A DNA stretch of 64,000 nucleotides, from NCBI RefSeq assembly GCF_021432385.1, contig NZ_JAEACT010000002.1:949501-1013500 (forward strand), written 5' to 3'. Made by a program: the position numbers and the translations under genes. How positions within the stretch are numbered: position 1 is the first letter of the stretch; each line of letters starts with the position of its first letter. The notes below the pieces were generated by a model, which did no database searches, was not told the DNA's origin, and was given only the letters and a program-made list of their open reading frames with translations. This stretch comes from Clostridium hydrogenum (GTDB lineage Bacteria; Bacillota; Clostridia; Clostridiales; Clostridiaceae). Below, in pieces: positions 33,550-42,448 of the stretch.

Positions 33550-33598
33550 TACAATTGTACTACAAAATCATATTACAATTGTAATATGATTTTGTCAA
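33550..33598 (-). promoter_or_regulatory. Promoter and palindromic operator of the M56 gene
   Basis: On the minus strand TTGACA (33593-33598), a 17-bp spacer and TAATAT (33570-33575) form the promoter. A 34-bp perfect palindrome (33562-33595, centre ATTACAATTGTAAT) covers it from -35 to past -10. A second core, TACAATTGTA (33550-33559), lies near the start site. TACA...TGTA is the core recognised by BlaI/MecI/CopY-type repressors. Confidence 0.85.
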
Positions 33599-33768
33599 CA
33601 AATATTTTTTTATATTCTAAATAAAATGTTTCTTGATAAAATTATTGGTTAGTCTATTTAAATTAAAACATAGTCAATTTAATAAAAGTGGAACTGTTGC
33701 TAATTTGAAATGTGAAAACGGCTATGCTATTATTTTAGTATATTGATAATAGTGATGGTGAATTATTT

Positions 33769-34314
33769 ATGGACAAAAAAGAACAGATATATAAAGTGGC
33801 TATTAAATTATTTAATGAAAATGGATTAGATAAAACGCCTACATCAAGGATTTCAAAAGAAGCGGGAGTTCAGATGTTTTATTACTTTAATACAAAAAAT
33901 GAATTGATAAACAGTATTTATTTAAGATGTAGAGATATGCTGCTTAACTATATAAAATTAGGGATAGATGAAGAGAAAACTTATAAAAATAAAATAAGAA
34001 AAATTTTTATCAATTACATTAACTGGGGAATTAACAATACTGATGAATTTATGTTTATTCAACAATTTAGTAACTCGCCTTATATATTAAATACTAACCG
34101 TAAAGATGGTATTAGTGTATTCGTAGAATTTTTTAAGGAAGGGGTTAAAAAAGAAATCATTAAAAATGCTGATATATATTATTTATTTTGGATTATAGTT
34201 TCTCTTTTTAATGCAAATGTTCAATATTTAATAAATTCTGATGAAAATTTAAAGGATAATGATGAATTTATAGATCAAAGCTTTGATTTATTTTGGAGCG
34301 GTATTAAGAAATGA
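33769..34314 (+). CDS. TetR/AcrR-family regulator
   Basis: 181 residues. The N-terminus fits the TetR DNA-binding domain (KVAIKLFNENGLDKTPTSRI, SKEAGVQMFYYFNTKNELIN), although it is missing the usual glycine-containing turn (GVSxGxxYxYF reads GVQMFYYF), about two residues shorter. The C-terminal domain is helical. No obvious target gene; the M56 gene is divergent upstream across a 290-bp gap. Ribosome binding site GTGATGG is weak. Conventional apart from the shortened recognition region. Confidence 0.85.
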   Translation: MDKKEQIYKVAIKLFNENGLDKTPTSRISKEAGVQMFYYFNTKNELINSIYLRCRDMLLNYIKLGIDEEKTYKNKIRKIFINYINWGINNTDEFMFIQQFSNSPYILNTNRKDGISVFVEFFKEGVKKEIIKNADIYYLFWIIVSLFNANVQYLINSDENLKDNDEFIDQSFDLFWSGIKK

Positions 34315-34330
34315 TGGAAGCAAATAAACC

Positions 34331-34576
34331 AGAGTACAGATGACAGAGTACAGAGTACAACGAAGGATGATTTTTTTATTGCTTACGCAATAACGTCGTA
34401 TATGGTTCTCAGCGAAGCTGACAATATTTAAGTTTAAGATTTACCTAAGAGAATCGAAAGGTAAATCATCCTTCACTGTACTCTGTACTCTGTCAGCTGT
34501 ACTCTTATCTACAAATTCTGGTTTAACAGGATACACTCAGTATGTGTAATTTCAATGTTTCAAGCTGTCTATCTAT
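34331..34576. repeat. Heptamer-armed repeat copy 4 with family B right end
   Basis: The left arm is AGAGTAC, AGATGAC, AGAGTAC, AGAGTAC; the right arm is GTACTCT, GTACTCT, GTCAGCT, GTACTCT. The core includes ATTGCTTACGCAAT, TCAGCGAAGCTGA and GGTAAATCATCC. From 34507 to 34576 follows a family B right end (TGTAATTTCAATGTTTCAAG, CTGTCTATCTATA). The left end of the outer element is missing. Confidence 0.9.
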
Positions 34577-34577
34577 A

Positions 34578-35417
34578 TTATTCCAAGTATTTGCTTAATG
34601 TATAAGCAATGCCATCTTCTTCGTTAGATAAGGTCACTTCATCAGCTACATCTTTTAAGGCATCTACAGCATTAGCCATAGCTACACCTGTGCCAGCATA
34701 TTTAACCATTGAGGCATCATTGTGGCCGTCTCCAAAAGCAATCATTTCCTCTTTTTTATAACCCATAGGAATTAGTACAGAATCTAAGGCTTTGGCTTTA
34801 TCAATTCCTTTAGCAGTAAATTCAAAGAAGAAATCTGCTGTAAACATACAACTCAAAGAGTCTTTAAATGGTTCCATCATTTCTTTGTAATGAGTCTCTA
34901 AATATTCAGGAGTTCCAGCAGTTAAAATTTTATTTAGTGGATAGTCAGCGAAGGTAGCTAAATCATCTTTTTCACATAATTTAAATTTATTATTACGACC
35001 TTCATATTTAATTATATTAAAAGGTTCACCTTTGTAATCTATCATATTGTTATAAACATCATTAACATACATGTAGTCATCTTTTACAACCATAGGTATA
35101 ACATCAAATTTTTTCATGTGCTCAAGAACTGCTTGTCCTTGTTCCACGTTCATGGTTTCATTAAACAGAACTTTATTAGTTTCGCAATCAACAACTTTAG
35201 AACCATTAAAAGAAACTAAAAGTCCATGATTTTCATCCATTTTTAATTCTTTGGCAAAATCCATTAATCCAGAAGTAGGTCTACCTGATGCAAGGATTAA
35301 GATAATTCCTAATTCTTGTGCTTTAATTAAAGCAGCCTTAGTTTTTGGTGTAATTACTTTCTTATTGTTAGTCAATGTACCATCTATATCTAGGATGATT
35401 ACTTTTATTTTATTCAT
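34578..35417 (-). CDS. Cof-type HAD-IIB phosphatase
   Basis: 279 residues. HAD motifs: DIDGTLTNN (I), LILASGRPTSG (II), DKAKALDSVL with Lys (III) and AFGDGHNDASM (IV). The IIB cap lies between. This is the YidA/Cof-like sugar-phosphatase group. It is a second family member in this window (see 9254) and only moderately similar to it, so they are not a recent duplicate. GGGGGA precedes the ATG. Flanked on both sides by repeat elements. Confidence 0.95.
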   Translation of the reverse strand: MNKIKVIILDIDGTLTNNKKVITPKTKAALIKAQELGIILILASGRPTSGLMDFAKELKMDENHGLLVSFNGSKVVDCETNKVLFNETMNVEQGQAVLEHMKKFDVIPMVVKDDYMYVNDVYNNMIDYKGEPFNIIKYEGRNNKFKLCEKDDLATFADYPLNKILTAGTPEYLETHYKEMMEPFKDSLSCMFTADFFFEFTAKGIDKAKALDSVLIPMGYKKEEMIAFGDGHNDASMVKYAGTGVAMANAVDALKDVADEVTLSNEEDGIAYTLSKYLE

Positions 35418-35510
35418 ATTTTTTATCCCCCACGTTTTTTGCTTAATTTCTCCTTAATTATACTAATTTTTATTTTATAAATAAATAGTATTATTAAAAA
35501 ATATTTATCA

Positions 35511-35809
35511 AAAACTATTTATACAGTTTATCGAGGAGAAGCTAAAGTACAGAGTACATAGTACAATGAAGGAGGATTTTTCTCCGTTAGCACTACGAAA
35601 AATCTGAAAACTTATTTTTTATTGATGCGCAATTGCGCTATTGATGGCGTTCAGCGAAGCTGACAACATTAAGTTTAAGATTTACCTGAGAGAAGCGAAA
35701 GGCAAATCATCATTCACTGTACTCTGTCATCTGTACTCTCATAGATAAATTCTAATTTAACAGGATTCAATTTGGCATTAGCAATTTAGATTTTTAAATT
35801 AGTATATCT
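35511..35809. repeat. Heptamer-armed repeat copy 5 inside a family B element
   Basis: The inner repeat 35545-35740 has arms AAAGTAC, AGAGTAC, ATAGTAC and GTACTCT, GTCATCT, GTACTCT. The core has TTTCTCCGTTAGCACTACG and CAGCGAAGCTG. Outer left end (CAGTTTATC) and outer right end (AATTTAACAGGATTCAATTTGG-like, then TAGTATATC) belong to family B. It abuts the stop codon of the ribonucleotide reductase gene, so the gap 35418-35809 is nearly all repeat. Confidence 0.88.
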
Positions 35810-38755
35810 TTAGCTGCATCCAGTTGTAGAGCCGCAGTCCAAGCATACATAACAAGTTCCGTTTCTCACCATTCTAGTGGAAGAACAATTGCCGCAGGTC
35901 ATAGTATAAACTCTTTCATCGGTATTTTTTTCTTTTATTGAAACAGAATATCCTTCTGGTTTAACCTGGCATCTTGAAAAGTCACCTAGTTCTATATCGA
36001 TTATTTTGCTTACCAAATCAGAAATAGAAGTTACACTTTTTATATAAGGATGTTTTTTTACAAAGCCATAAGGTTCATATTTTTGTCCTCTAAGCATTTT
36101 TGAAATATCTTGAGCTGGCACGTGGTATTGGAGCATTACAGATAAAGCTTTGGAAAGGGAATTTAATAATCCCATTATTATAGTACCTTCTCTATCTGTA
36201 GTAATATATATCTCTGATATTTCGCCATTTTCTCTTCTATTTACAGTAGTATATATTTTAACATCGTCTATTTGAGCGGGATGAGTTGTTCCACGTCTTA
36301 TCCCAACAGGTTTTTCACGGTTGGCATATTTTATTGGAGCTTTTAAATTTTTTACTTTGTTTAGAAGTTCATTATAAGTCATATCTTCAAGTTGTACATG
36401 ATCATCTTCCTTGAGACTTGTATTTAAAGGTTGACTTTCTTTTGAGGAGTCTCTGTAAAGAGTTATGCCTTTAATGCCAAGTTTCCAAGAAGTTAGAATA
36501 ACATTTTTAAAATCCGAAATGGAAGCATTTTTAGGGAGATTTACGGTTTTTGATATAGAGCCAGAAATTAAAGGTATAATTGAAGCAACCATGAGAACAT
36601 GACCCATAGGTGAAATATATCTATTACCACTTCCACATTTATTAGCTGTATCGAAAATAGGCAAATGCTCTTCCTTTAAGTAAGGGGCGCCTTCCAGTTT
36701 ACCATCTGCTATAGCTTCGTATTCAAAACCATTTTTATCTGTTGTGATAGTTTTTCTTAAAATATAATCTAATATAGCCTTAATTTCATTTTTTGGATAA
36801 CCAAGGTTTTCAAGAGATTTTTCTATTAAAGGGTTAGTAATTGTCATATATCCGCCACCAGATAATTTTTTGTATATGACGTGGCTGAAAAATGGTTCTA
36901 TAGAAGTTGCACTACAGTCCATAGCAAATGATATTGTTCCCGTTGGTGCTATTACAGAAACCTGGGCATTTCTATATCCAAATTTTTCGCCGCAGCTTAA
37001 AGCATCAGTCCAAACTCCTTTTAGACAATCACTTATATACTCAAAGTTCATATTTTTAAGAAGTGAGTGATTAACTTTTATTGGATCATAATCAAGATTT
37101 TCAAAAGGTGTTGTTAAAGCTCCGGCAGCTCTTGCATGGTTTCTAATTACTTTAAGCATATACTTTTTATTTGTATCATATTTTTCAAAAGGCTTAATTT
37201 TTTCTGCCATAAGTGACGAAATATAATATGAATAACCAGTGAGTATTCCAATTAAAGCTGAAGCTATAGTTCGACCTTCTTCTGAATCATATGGATATCC
37301 CATAACCATTAAAAGTGAAGCTAAATTTGAAACCCCAAGACCAGTTGATCTAAACATATATGTTTTTCTTGCTATGTCTTCAGTAGGAAAATGTCCAAAG
37401 TTAATTGATGCCTCAAGAACAAGCTGGACTAAACCTATTATGTGTTTATAACCATCAATATCAAAAGTCTTATTTTTATCATCATAAAATTTATATAAAT
37501 TTATAGATGCAAGGTTACAGGAGGTATCGTCTAAAAAGGCATATTCACCGCAGGGATTTGTTGAATTTATTCTGTTATAAGGTGTATTGTAAATACCATC
37601 TTCTCCGCAAGGGCAAGTGTGCCAAGCATTTAATCTATCAGAAAAGAGAGGAGCAGGATCAGCACATCTCCATGCAGATTTATTTATGGCTTCCCAGATA
37701 TCCTTAACTTTAATTTTTTTATTTACAGAAGAATCAATTCTTCCTTTAAGTTCTATAGTTTCATCTTGGTTTATATCTAAATTAGAAACTTTTTTCATAA
37801 ATTCATTTGAAAGCATAACAGAATTATTACCATTTTGCCCTGAAACAGTTTCGTAAGCTTCACCCTCAAAGCTGGCATCATAGCCCATTTTACCAAGGGC
37901 CCTTACTTTGTCTTCTTCCTTAGCCTTCCAGGTTATATAATCCATTATCTCAGGATGATCTACGTTTAAACACAGCATTTTAGCAGCACGCCTTGTGGTT
38001 CCTCCAGATTTTATTGCACCTGCATTTCTGTCAAGACCTCTTAAAAAGCTCATTAAGCCTGATGACACGCCGCCACCCGAAAGCTTCTCTCCCTTTGCTC
38101 TTATGGAAGAAAAATTTGTGCCAGTGCCAGACCCACCTTTAAAAAGCTTTGTTTCCGTAACGTATTGTTCAGATATTGAGTGGTTCCCTAAGAGTTTATC
38201 CTCTATAGACAATATAAAGCAGGCAGATGCTTGAGTTCGTGAAAAGGCATCTTTGCTTTTAATAACTTTTTTTAAATTTGAATCATAGTAAAAGTTACCT
38301 TGATCATTTCCAGTTATTCCATATATAAGTGAAAGACCAGTATTAAACCATTGAGGTGAATTTGGAGCGTACATTTGATTTAAAAATGCAAATACTAGTT
38401 CGTCATAGAAAATTTTTTTATCAACATCATTTTCTATAATTCCTTCATCCTTAAGTGATTCACACCAAAATGAAACTAATCTATGGGCTACCATTTTTAA
38501 ACTGTTTTCATAATGAGTTTCATTTGGAATTCCAGCTTTTCTAAAATATTTTGAAGCAATTATATCACAAGCATTTTGAGAATAGCTTGATGGAAATTCT
38601 AAGTCCTTCATATCTATTAGAATTTTTCCTGTTTTATGGTCTTTCATGAATACATCTACTTTTTTCCAAGTGAATAAATCGTAAACAGTTTTGTCTTCAT
38701 TATTTTCAAGTTGCCTTGTATAAAATCTTTTAAAAAGTGTATCTTTTATATTCAT
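35810..38755 (-). CDS. nrdJ: Coenzyme B12-dependent (class II) ribonucleotide reductase
   Basis: 981 residues, the long form typical of clostridia. Blocks: NSPQWFNTGL, FKGGSGTGTNFSSIRAKGEK (substrate/cofactor pocket), NPCGEYAFLDDTSCNLASIN (active-site Cys), IAPTGTISFAMDCSATSIEP. The C-terminus has a cysteine-rich zinc-ribbon-like segment (CGNCSS...CYVCLDCG, CS end) used for disulfide relay. It reduces ribonucleotides with adenosylcobalamin, independent of oxygen. AGGGAGG precedes ATG. Single gene; no NrdR-box was searched for exhaustively. Confidence 0.97.
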   Translation of the reverse strand: MNIKDTLFKRFYTRQLENNEDKTVYDLFTWKKVDVFMKDHKTGKILIDMKDLEFPSSYSQNACDIIASKYFRKAGIPNETHYENSLKMVAHRLVSFWCESLKDEGIIENDVDKKIFYDELVFAFLNQMYAPNSPQWFNTGLSLIYGITGNDQGNFYYDSNLKKVIKSKDAFSRTQASACFILSIEDKLLGNHSISEQYVTETKLFKGGSGTGTNFSSIRAKGEKLSGGGVSSGLMSFLRGLDRNAGAIKSGGTTRRAAKMLCLNVDHPEIMDYITWKAKEEDKVRALGKMGYDASFEGEAYETVSGQNGNNSVMLSNEFMKKVSNLDINQDETIELKGRIDSSVNKKIKVKDIWEAINKSAWRCADPAPLFSDRLNAWHTCPCGEDGIYNTPYNRINSTNPCGEYAFLDDTSCNLASINLYKFYDDKNKTFDIDGYKHIIGLVQLVLEASINFGHFPTEDIARKTYMFRSTGLGVSNLASLLMVMGYPYDSEEGRTIASALIGILTGYSYYISSLMAEKIKPFEKYDTNKKYMLKVIRNHARAAGALTTPFENLDYDPIKVNHSLLKNMNFEYISDCLKGVWTDALSCGEKFGYRNAQVSVIAPTGTISFAMDCSATSIEPFFSHVIYKKLSGGGYMTITNPLIEKSLENLGYPKNEIKAILDYILRKTITTDKNGFEYEAIADGKLEGAPYLKEEHLPIFDTANKCGSGNRYISPMGHVLMVASIIPLISGSISKTVNLPKNASISDFKNVILTSWKLGIKGITLYRDSSKESQPLNTSLKEDDHVQLEDMTYNELLNKVKNLKAPIKYANREKPVGIRRGTTHPAQIDDVKIYTTVNRRENGEISEIYITTDREGTIIMGLLNSLSKALSVMLQYHVPAQDISKMLRGQKYEPYGFVKKHPYIKSVTSISDLVSKIIDIELGDFSRCQVKPEGYSVSIKEKNTDERVYTMTCGNCSSTRMVRNGTCYVCLDCGSTTGCS

Positions 38756-38874
38756 AGTATCCTCCCTGTAATATCAAAAACTATATATTGTATTATATTA
38801 TGGAATATGACACAATATGTTGTATTGATATTATAAAATAAAATAAAATTTCTTTCAATAGGCAAATTTGTAAA

Positions 38875-39076
38875 ACAGAGTACAGATGACGGAGTACAGA
38901 GTACAGTTAAGGATGATTTTCTTCCGCTTTGCTACAGAAAATCTTAAAACTTAGTTTTTGATTGCTTACGCAATCGCGGAATTAATGTTGTTCAGCAAAG
39001 CTGAACAACATATAAGTTTAAGATTTACCTGACGCAAGGAAAGGTAAATTAACCTTAACTGTACTCTGCTTTACAA
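38875..39076. repeat. Heptamer-armed palindromic repeat, copy 6
   Basis: The left arm is AGAGTAC, AGATGAC, GGAGTAC, AGAGTAC; the right arm is short (GTACTCT, then GCTTTAC). The core includes TTTGCTACAGAAAATC, ATTGCTTACGCAAT and GTTGTTCAGCAAAGCTGAACAAC, which are more strongly paired here. It fills the gap between the nrdJ promoter and yaaR. Confidence 0.88.
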
Positions 39077-39214
39077 ACATTAACATTGATATTTATATGC
39101 AATTATGAAATAATTATATTAATTAAGGTGACTTTGATAAAAGTTGTCGAATTTCAGATGGTTCAATACCAAATGAAATCTATAAAGCTATTTTAAATTT
39201 GGGGTGGTGAATTT

Positions 39215-39637
39215 ATGGAGATTTCAGGAGTACGTAGTAATAAACCCATAAGAAAAGAAAATAGAAACGTTACTGTTAAAAAGGATTTTTCTAGAAATTT
39301 TAATTTTGCACAACAGCAAAAATCTGAGCAGCAGCTTAAGGATATGCAGGATGATATAAAGAAAAAGGGAAATAGACTTGCAATAACTAAGTGTTTTGCA
39401 GATGTAAAAGATTATAAAAATCTTATAAAAGAATATCTTGAATCTGTACTTAATTATATGTATTCGGTAAAAAAAGATATAAGCTTTTGGCAGACACAAT
39501 ATTTTATCACAGTAGAAACTATAGATGCTAAGCTTCAAGAACTTACAGAGCAAATTATGAGTGAAGAGAGAGAAAAAATAAATATAGCCGGAACCATAGA
39601 CGACATAACGGGGCTTATAGTTGATATGTATAAGTAA
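39215..39637 (+). CDS. YaaR-family protein (DUF327)
   Basis: 140 residues. The core LADVKDYKNLIKEYLESVLN-like segment (here FADVKDYKNLIKEYLESVLN) and the ending KINIAGTIDDITGLIVDMYK fit the YaaR/DUF327 family of short helical proteins. Members are found near DNA replication genes (dnaX/holB region) in Bacillus, but this copy is isolated. Function unknown. GGGGTGGTG lies 6-8 bases before the ATG. The 3' end runs directly into a heptamer-armed repeat. Confidence 0.88.
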   Translation: MEISGVRSNKPIRKENRNVTVKKDFSRNFNFAQQQKSEQQLKDMQDDIKKKGNRLAITKCFADVKDYKNLIKEYLESVLNYMYSVKKDISFWQTQYFITVETIDAKLQELTEQIMSEEREKINIAGTIDDITGLIVDMYK

Positions 39638-39777
39638 GAGTACAAAAGACAGAGTACGGAGTACAGTGAAGGATGATTTACCTAAGCAATCAAAAAATAA
39701 GTTTTAAGATTTTCTGTAGCTTTGCTACAGAAAATCATCCTTCATTGTACTCTGTCATCTGTACTCTGTACTCTGTT
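39638..39777. repeat. Heptamer-armed repeat, copy 7 (short)
   Basis: 140 bp. The left arm is AGAGTAC, AAAAGAC, AGAGTAC, GGAGTAC; the right arm is GTACTCT, GTCATCT, GTACTCT, GTACTCT. The core is reduced to GAAGGATGATTTACC..., AAGTTTTAAGATTTTCTGTAG, CTTTGCTACAGAAAATC. It exactly fills the space between the yaaR and nadE stop codons, so it may act as their bidirectional terminator. Confidence 0.9.
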
Positions 39778-41688
39778 TTAAATCCACGTATTAAATGACG
39801 CATCCGAAGGCATTCTCCAGTCTCCTCTTGGAGATAAACTTATAGTTCCAACCTTAGGGCCGTCTGGGATAGCAGAGCGTTTAAATTGTTGAGTGAAAAA
39901 TCTGCGTAGAAACTTTTGAAACCAATCATTTATTGTTTTTTCATCATACTTATCCTCAAAAGCCTTATTTGCAAGGAAAAGTATTCTTTCAGGTTCAGCA
40001 CCTTGTTTAATGAAATAATATAAAAAGAAATCATGTAATTCATAAGGACCAACAAGATCTTCGGTTTTTTGAGTTATATTTCCTGATGCATCTTTAGGTA
40101 AAAGTTCTGGGCTCACAGGAGTATCAAGTATATCAATAAGTATTTCAGAAGTATTTTTATCTACCTCTTTTTCAGCTACATATTTAACTAAATATCTAAC
40201 AAGTGTTTTTGGTATAGAACAGTTTACTGCATACATTGACATATGATCACCATTATATGTACACCAGCCAAGTGCAAGTTCAGATAAATCACCAGTACCA
40301 ATTAATAGACCGCCTTCCTTATTAGCTATATCCATTAATATTTGAGTTCTTTCTCTTGCTTGAACATTTTCATAAGTTACATCATGGTTTTCTACAGGGT
40401 GATTTATGTCTTTAAAGTGAAGCAAACAAGCAGGAACTATATTTATTTCACGTAAATCAGTGCCTAAGTTTTTACATAAATTTAAGGCGTTATTATATGT
40501 TCTGTCTGTAGTGCCAAAGCCAGGCATTGTTACAGTTATTATATTTTTTCTATCAATTTTTAACATATCAAAAGTTTTAACTATTACTAAAAGTGCTAGG
40601 GTAGAATCAAGTCCGCCAGAGATACCAACTACAGCTTTGTTAAGTCTAGTATGGCTAAATCTTTTTGCAAGTCCAGAGGTTTGAATGTTAAAAATTTCTC
40701 TGCACCTTATATCACGTTCGCTTTTGTTAGATGGAACGAAAGGATGAGGATCTATGTATCTATTGAAATTTGTTACTTCTGTTTTTGTATATTCAAAATT
40801 AATAATTTGAGCTTCAAAAGGGCAGAATTTTATGCTGTCTCTAAAACTTAAGTTTTTTAACCTTTCACTAGTTAATCTATGTATATCTACGATTGAGGTT
40901 AATACTTCATTATCTCTTTGAAATCTTTTATTTTCATTGAGAATAGAGCCATTTTCTGCTATAATTAGGTGACCGCTGAAAACTAAATCAGTTGTTGATT
41001 CGAAAACACCGGAAGAAGCATAAATATAGGAACTAATGCATCTTGCACTTTGGTTAGAAACTAAACTTTTTCTATAGTCAGCTTTACTTACTATTTCATT
41101 TGAAGCTGACGGATTTACTATTATGTTTGCACCAAGTAAACTTAGAAAGCTGCTTGGTGGAATTGTAACCCATAAATCTTCACATATTTCTATACCTACT
41201 TTAATTTCACCGCATTGAAATATTAAATTAGTACCAAAAGGAATATTTTTATTTGAAGGAAGATCTACAAATTTACTTTTAATATTCATTCCATCAGTAA
41301 ACCATCTTTTTTCGTAAAATTCAGTATAATTCGGTATATAGCTTTTGGGAACTATTCCAAGAATCTTTCCTTTAAATAAAACATAAGCACAATTGTATAG
41401 GGCATAATTATACAACAGAGGGGCACCTACAATCACAAGAATATCTTTATTTGAAAGGTAGGTATTTAAGGCTTCAATGGCAGTAGTTGATTTTTTTATT
41501 AAAATTTCTTGCTCGAATAAATCAGCACAGGTATATGAAGTTATGCAAAGCTCTGGGAAAACTATTATTTTTGAATTTTCGATTTCAGCTGTATCTATAC
41601 ATTTTTTTATATTTTCAACATTAAAATTTATATCTGCAACGTTTGTCTTTGGACACGCAGCGGAAACCTTTATAAAATCATTTATCAT
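39778..41688 (-). CDS. nadE: Glutamine-dependent NAD+ synthetase
   Basis: 636 residues. The N-terminal nitrilase-type glutaminase domain has FPELCITSY (Glu), PKSYIPNY (Lys) and GVEICEDLW-like KVGIEICEDLW (Cys). The C-terminal synthetase has the PP-loop GISGGLDSTLALL and GTGDLSELALGWCTYNGD. It amidates nicotinic acid adenine dinucleotide with ATP and glutamine-derived ammonia, the last step of NAD+ synthesis. The long two-domain form is complete. ATG 41688 is preferred (GGAG 12 bases before); GTG and TTG upstream starts overlap the binding site. Confidence 0.96.
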   Translation of the reverse strand: MINDFIKVSAACPKTNVADINFNVENIKKCIDTAEIENSKIIVFPELCITSYTCADLFEQEILIKKSTTAIEALNTYLSNKDILVIVGAPLLYNYALYNCAYVLFKGKILGIVPKSYIPNYTEFYEKRWFTDGMNIKSKFVDLPSNKNIPFGTNLIFQCGEIKVGIEICEDLWVTIPPSSFLSLLGANIIVNPSASNEIVSKADYRKSLVSNQSARCISSYIYASSGVFESTTDLVFSGHLIIAENGSILNENKRFQRDNEVLTSIVDIHRLTSERLKNLSFRDSIKFCPFEAQIINFEYTKTEVTNFNRYIDPHPFVPSNKSERDIRCREIFNIQTSGLAKRFSHTRLNKAVVGISGGLDSTLALLVIVKTFDMLKIDRKNIITVTMPGFGTTDRTYNNALNLCKNLGTDLREINIVPACLLHFKDINHPVENHDVTYENVQARERTQILMDIANKEGGLLIGTGDLSELALGWCTYNGDHMSMYAVNCSIPKTLVRYLVKYVAEKEVDKNTSEILIDILDTPVSPELLPKDASGNITQKTEDLVGPYELHDFFLYYFIKQGAEPERILFLANKAFEDKYDEKTINDWFQKFLRRFFTQQFKRSAIPDGPKVGTISLSPRGDWRMPSDASFNTWI

Positions 41689-41753
41689 TATCAAGTACAC
41701 TCCTTATATAGATATATATTAACTTATTATATCACGAAAATTTGATTTATATA

Positions 41754-41855
41754 AAGATAAAGCAATTGAAACTTCAAAATTAATTTGTATCAAAATGCCG
41801 GTTTTTTGGCATTTTGATGCAAATTGATTTTGGTAGTTAAAACGGTTTATCTATA
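41754..41855. repeat. ~100-bp TIR element, family A copy 5
   Basis: The ends AAGATAAAGCAATTGAAACT and AGTTAAAACGGTTTATCTAT are inverted repeats. The interior TTTGTATCAAAATGCC and GGCATTTTGATGCAAA form a nearly perfect hairpin around GGTTTTTT. It belongs to the CAAAATTAATTTG subtype together with 16540-16641. It lies upstream of the nfeD gene region. Confidence 0.87.
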
Positions 41856-41881
41856 GATATAAGTACAAAAAAGGTGATAAC

Positions 41882-41983
41882 GTGAGATTGAAAGAATATT
41901 GTAAACAAAATCACTTAAAGGGTTATGAAATACTACTTAAAAGGACGAAAATAAGACTTTATTTATTTCAAATACTAGTGTAA
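41882..41983 (+). CDS. 33-residue basic ORF upstream of nfeD
   Basis: GTG start with AAGGTGAT 4-6 bases upstream. The product, MRLKEYCKQNHLKGYEILLK then RTKIRLYLFQILV, is short and basic. It follows the family A repeat by 26 bp. Coding status rests only on the ribosome binding site. Nothing else is seen between 41701 and 42012 apart from the repeat. Confidence 0.4.
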   Translation: MRLKEYCKQNHLKGYEILLKRTKIRLYLFQILV

Positions 41984-42012
41984 ATTATATTTATTGAAAG
42001 GGGGAGAGGTAA

Positions 42013-42435
42013 ATGGACACTATTTTAAAAATATGGATAGCAATTGCATTTATAATGCTAGTAATTGATATTTTTACAAGTGGGTTCTTATTTGTTTGGT
42101 TTTCTATTGGAGCAGGTGCTTCTATAATAGTATATATTTTAGGTGGCTCAATAATTAGCCAAGTTGTCGTTTTTATAATTGTTAGTATAATATGCCTTGC
42201 TATTGGATATCCATTATCAAGAAAACTTATTAAAAAGACTATTAAAAGAACTCCGCTTATGGAGGAAAATTACATTGGAAAGGAGATGATTGCCGAAAGC
42301 GATATAGAGGAAACTGCTAGGATAAAAGTTGGAGGCATTTATTGGACAGCAAAAAATATTGGACATCCAATTAAAAGTGGAGAAAAGTTCATTATCGCAA
42401 AAATTGAGGGAAATAAATTTATAATAAAGAAATAA
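42013..42435 (+). CDS. NfeD-family membrane protein
   Basis: 140 residues. Three hydrophobic segments (~residues 5-25, 30-47, 50-68) are followed by an OB-fold domain (ETARIKVGGIYWTAKNIGHP). This is the short NfeD1b-type protein, which partners stomatin-like proteins. The SPFH gene is 13 bp downstream, the expected arrangement. GGGGGAGAGG lies 6 bases before ATG. Together they organise membrane microdomains. Confidence 0.93.
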   Translation: MDTILKIWIAIAFIMLVIDIFTSGFLFVWFSIGAGASIIVYILGGSIISQVVVFIIVSIICLAIGYPLSRKLIKKTIKRTPLMEENYIGKEMIAESDIEETARIKVGGIYWTAKNIGHPIKSGEKFIIAKIEGNKFIIKK

Positions 42436-42448
42436 AGGGGAGATTAAA

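Noticed and set aside
31840-34314. The TetR gene at 33769 as the partner repressor of the M56 sensor
   Set aside because: M56 sensors work with BlaI-type repressors; TetR proteins are not known substrates, and the palindrome is of BlaI type.
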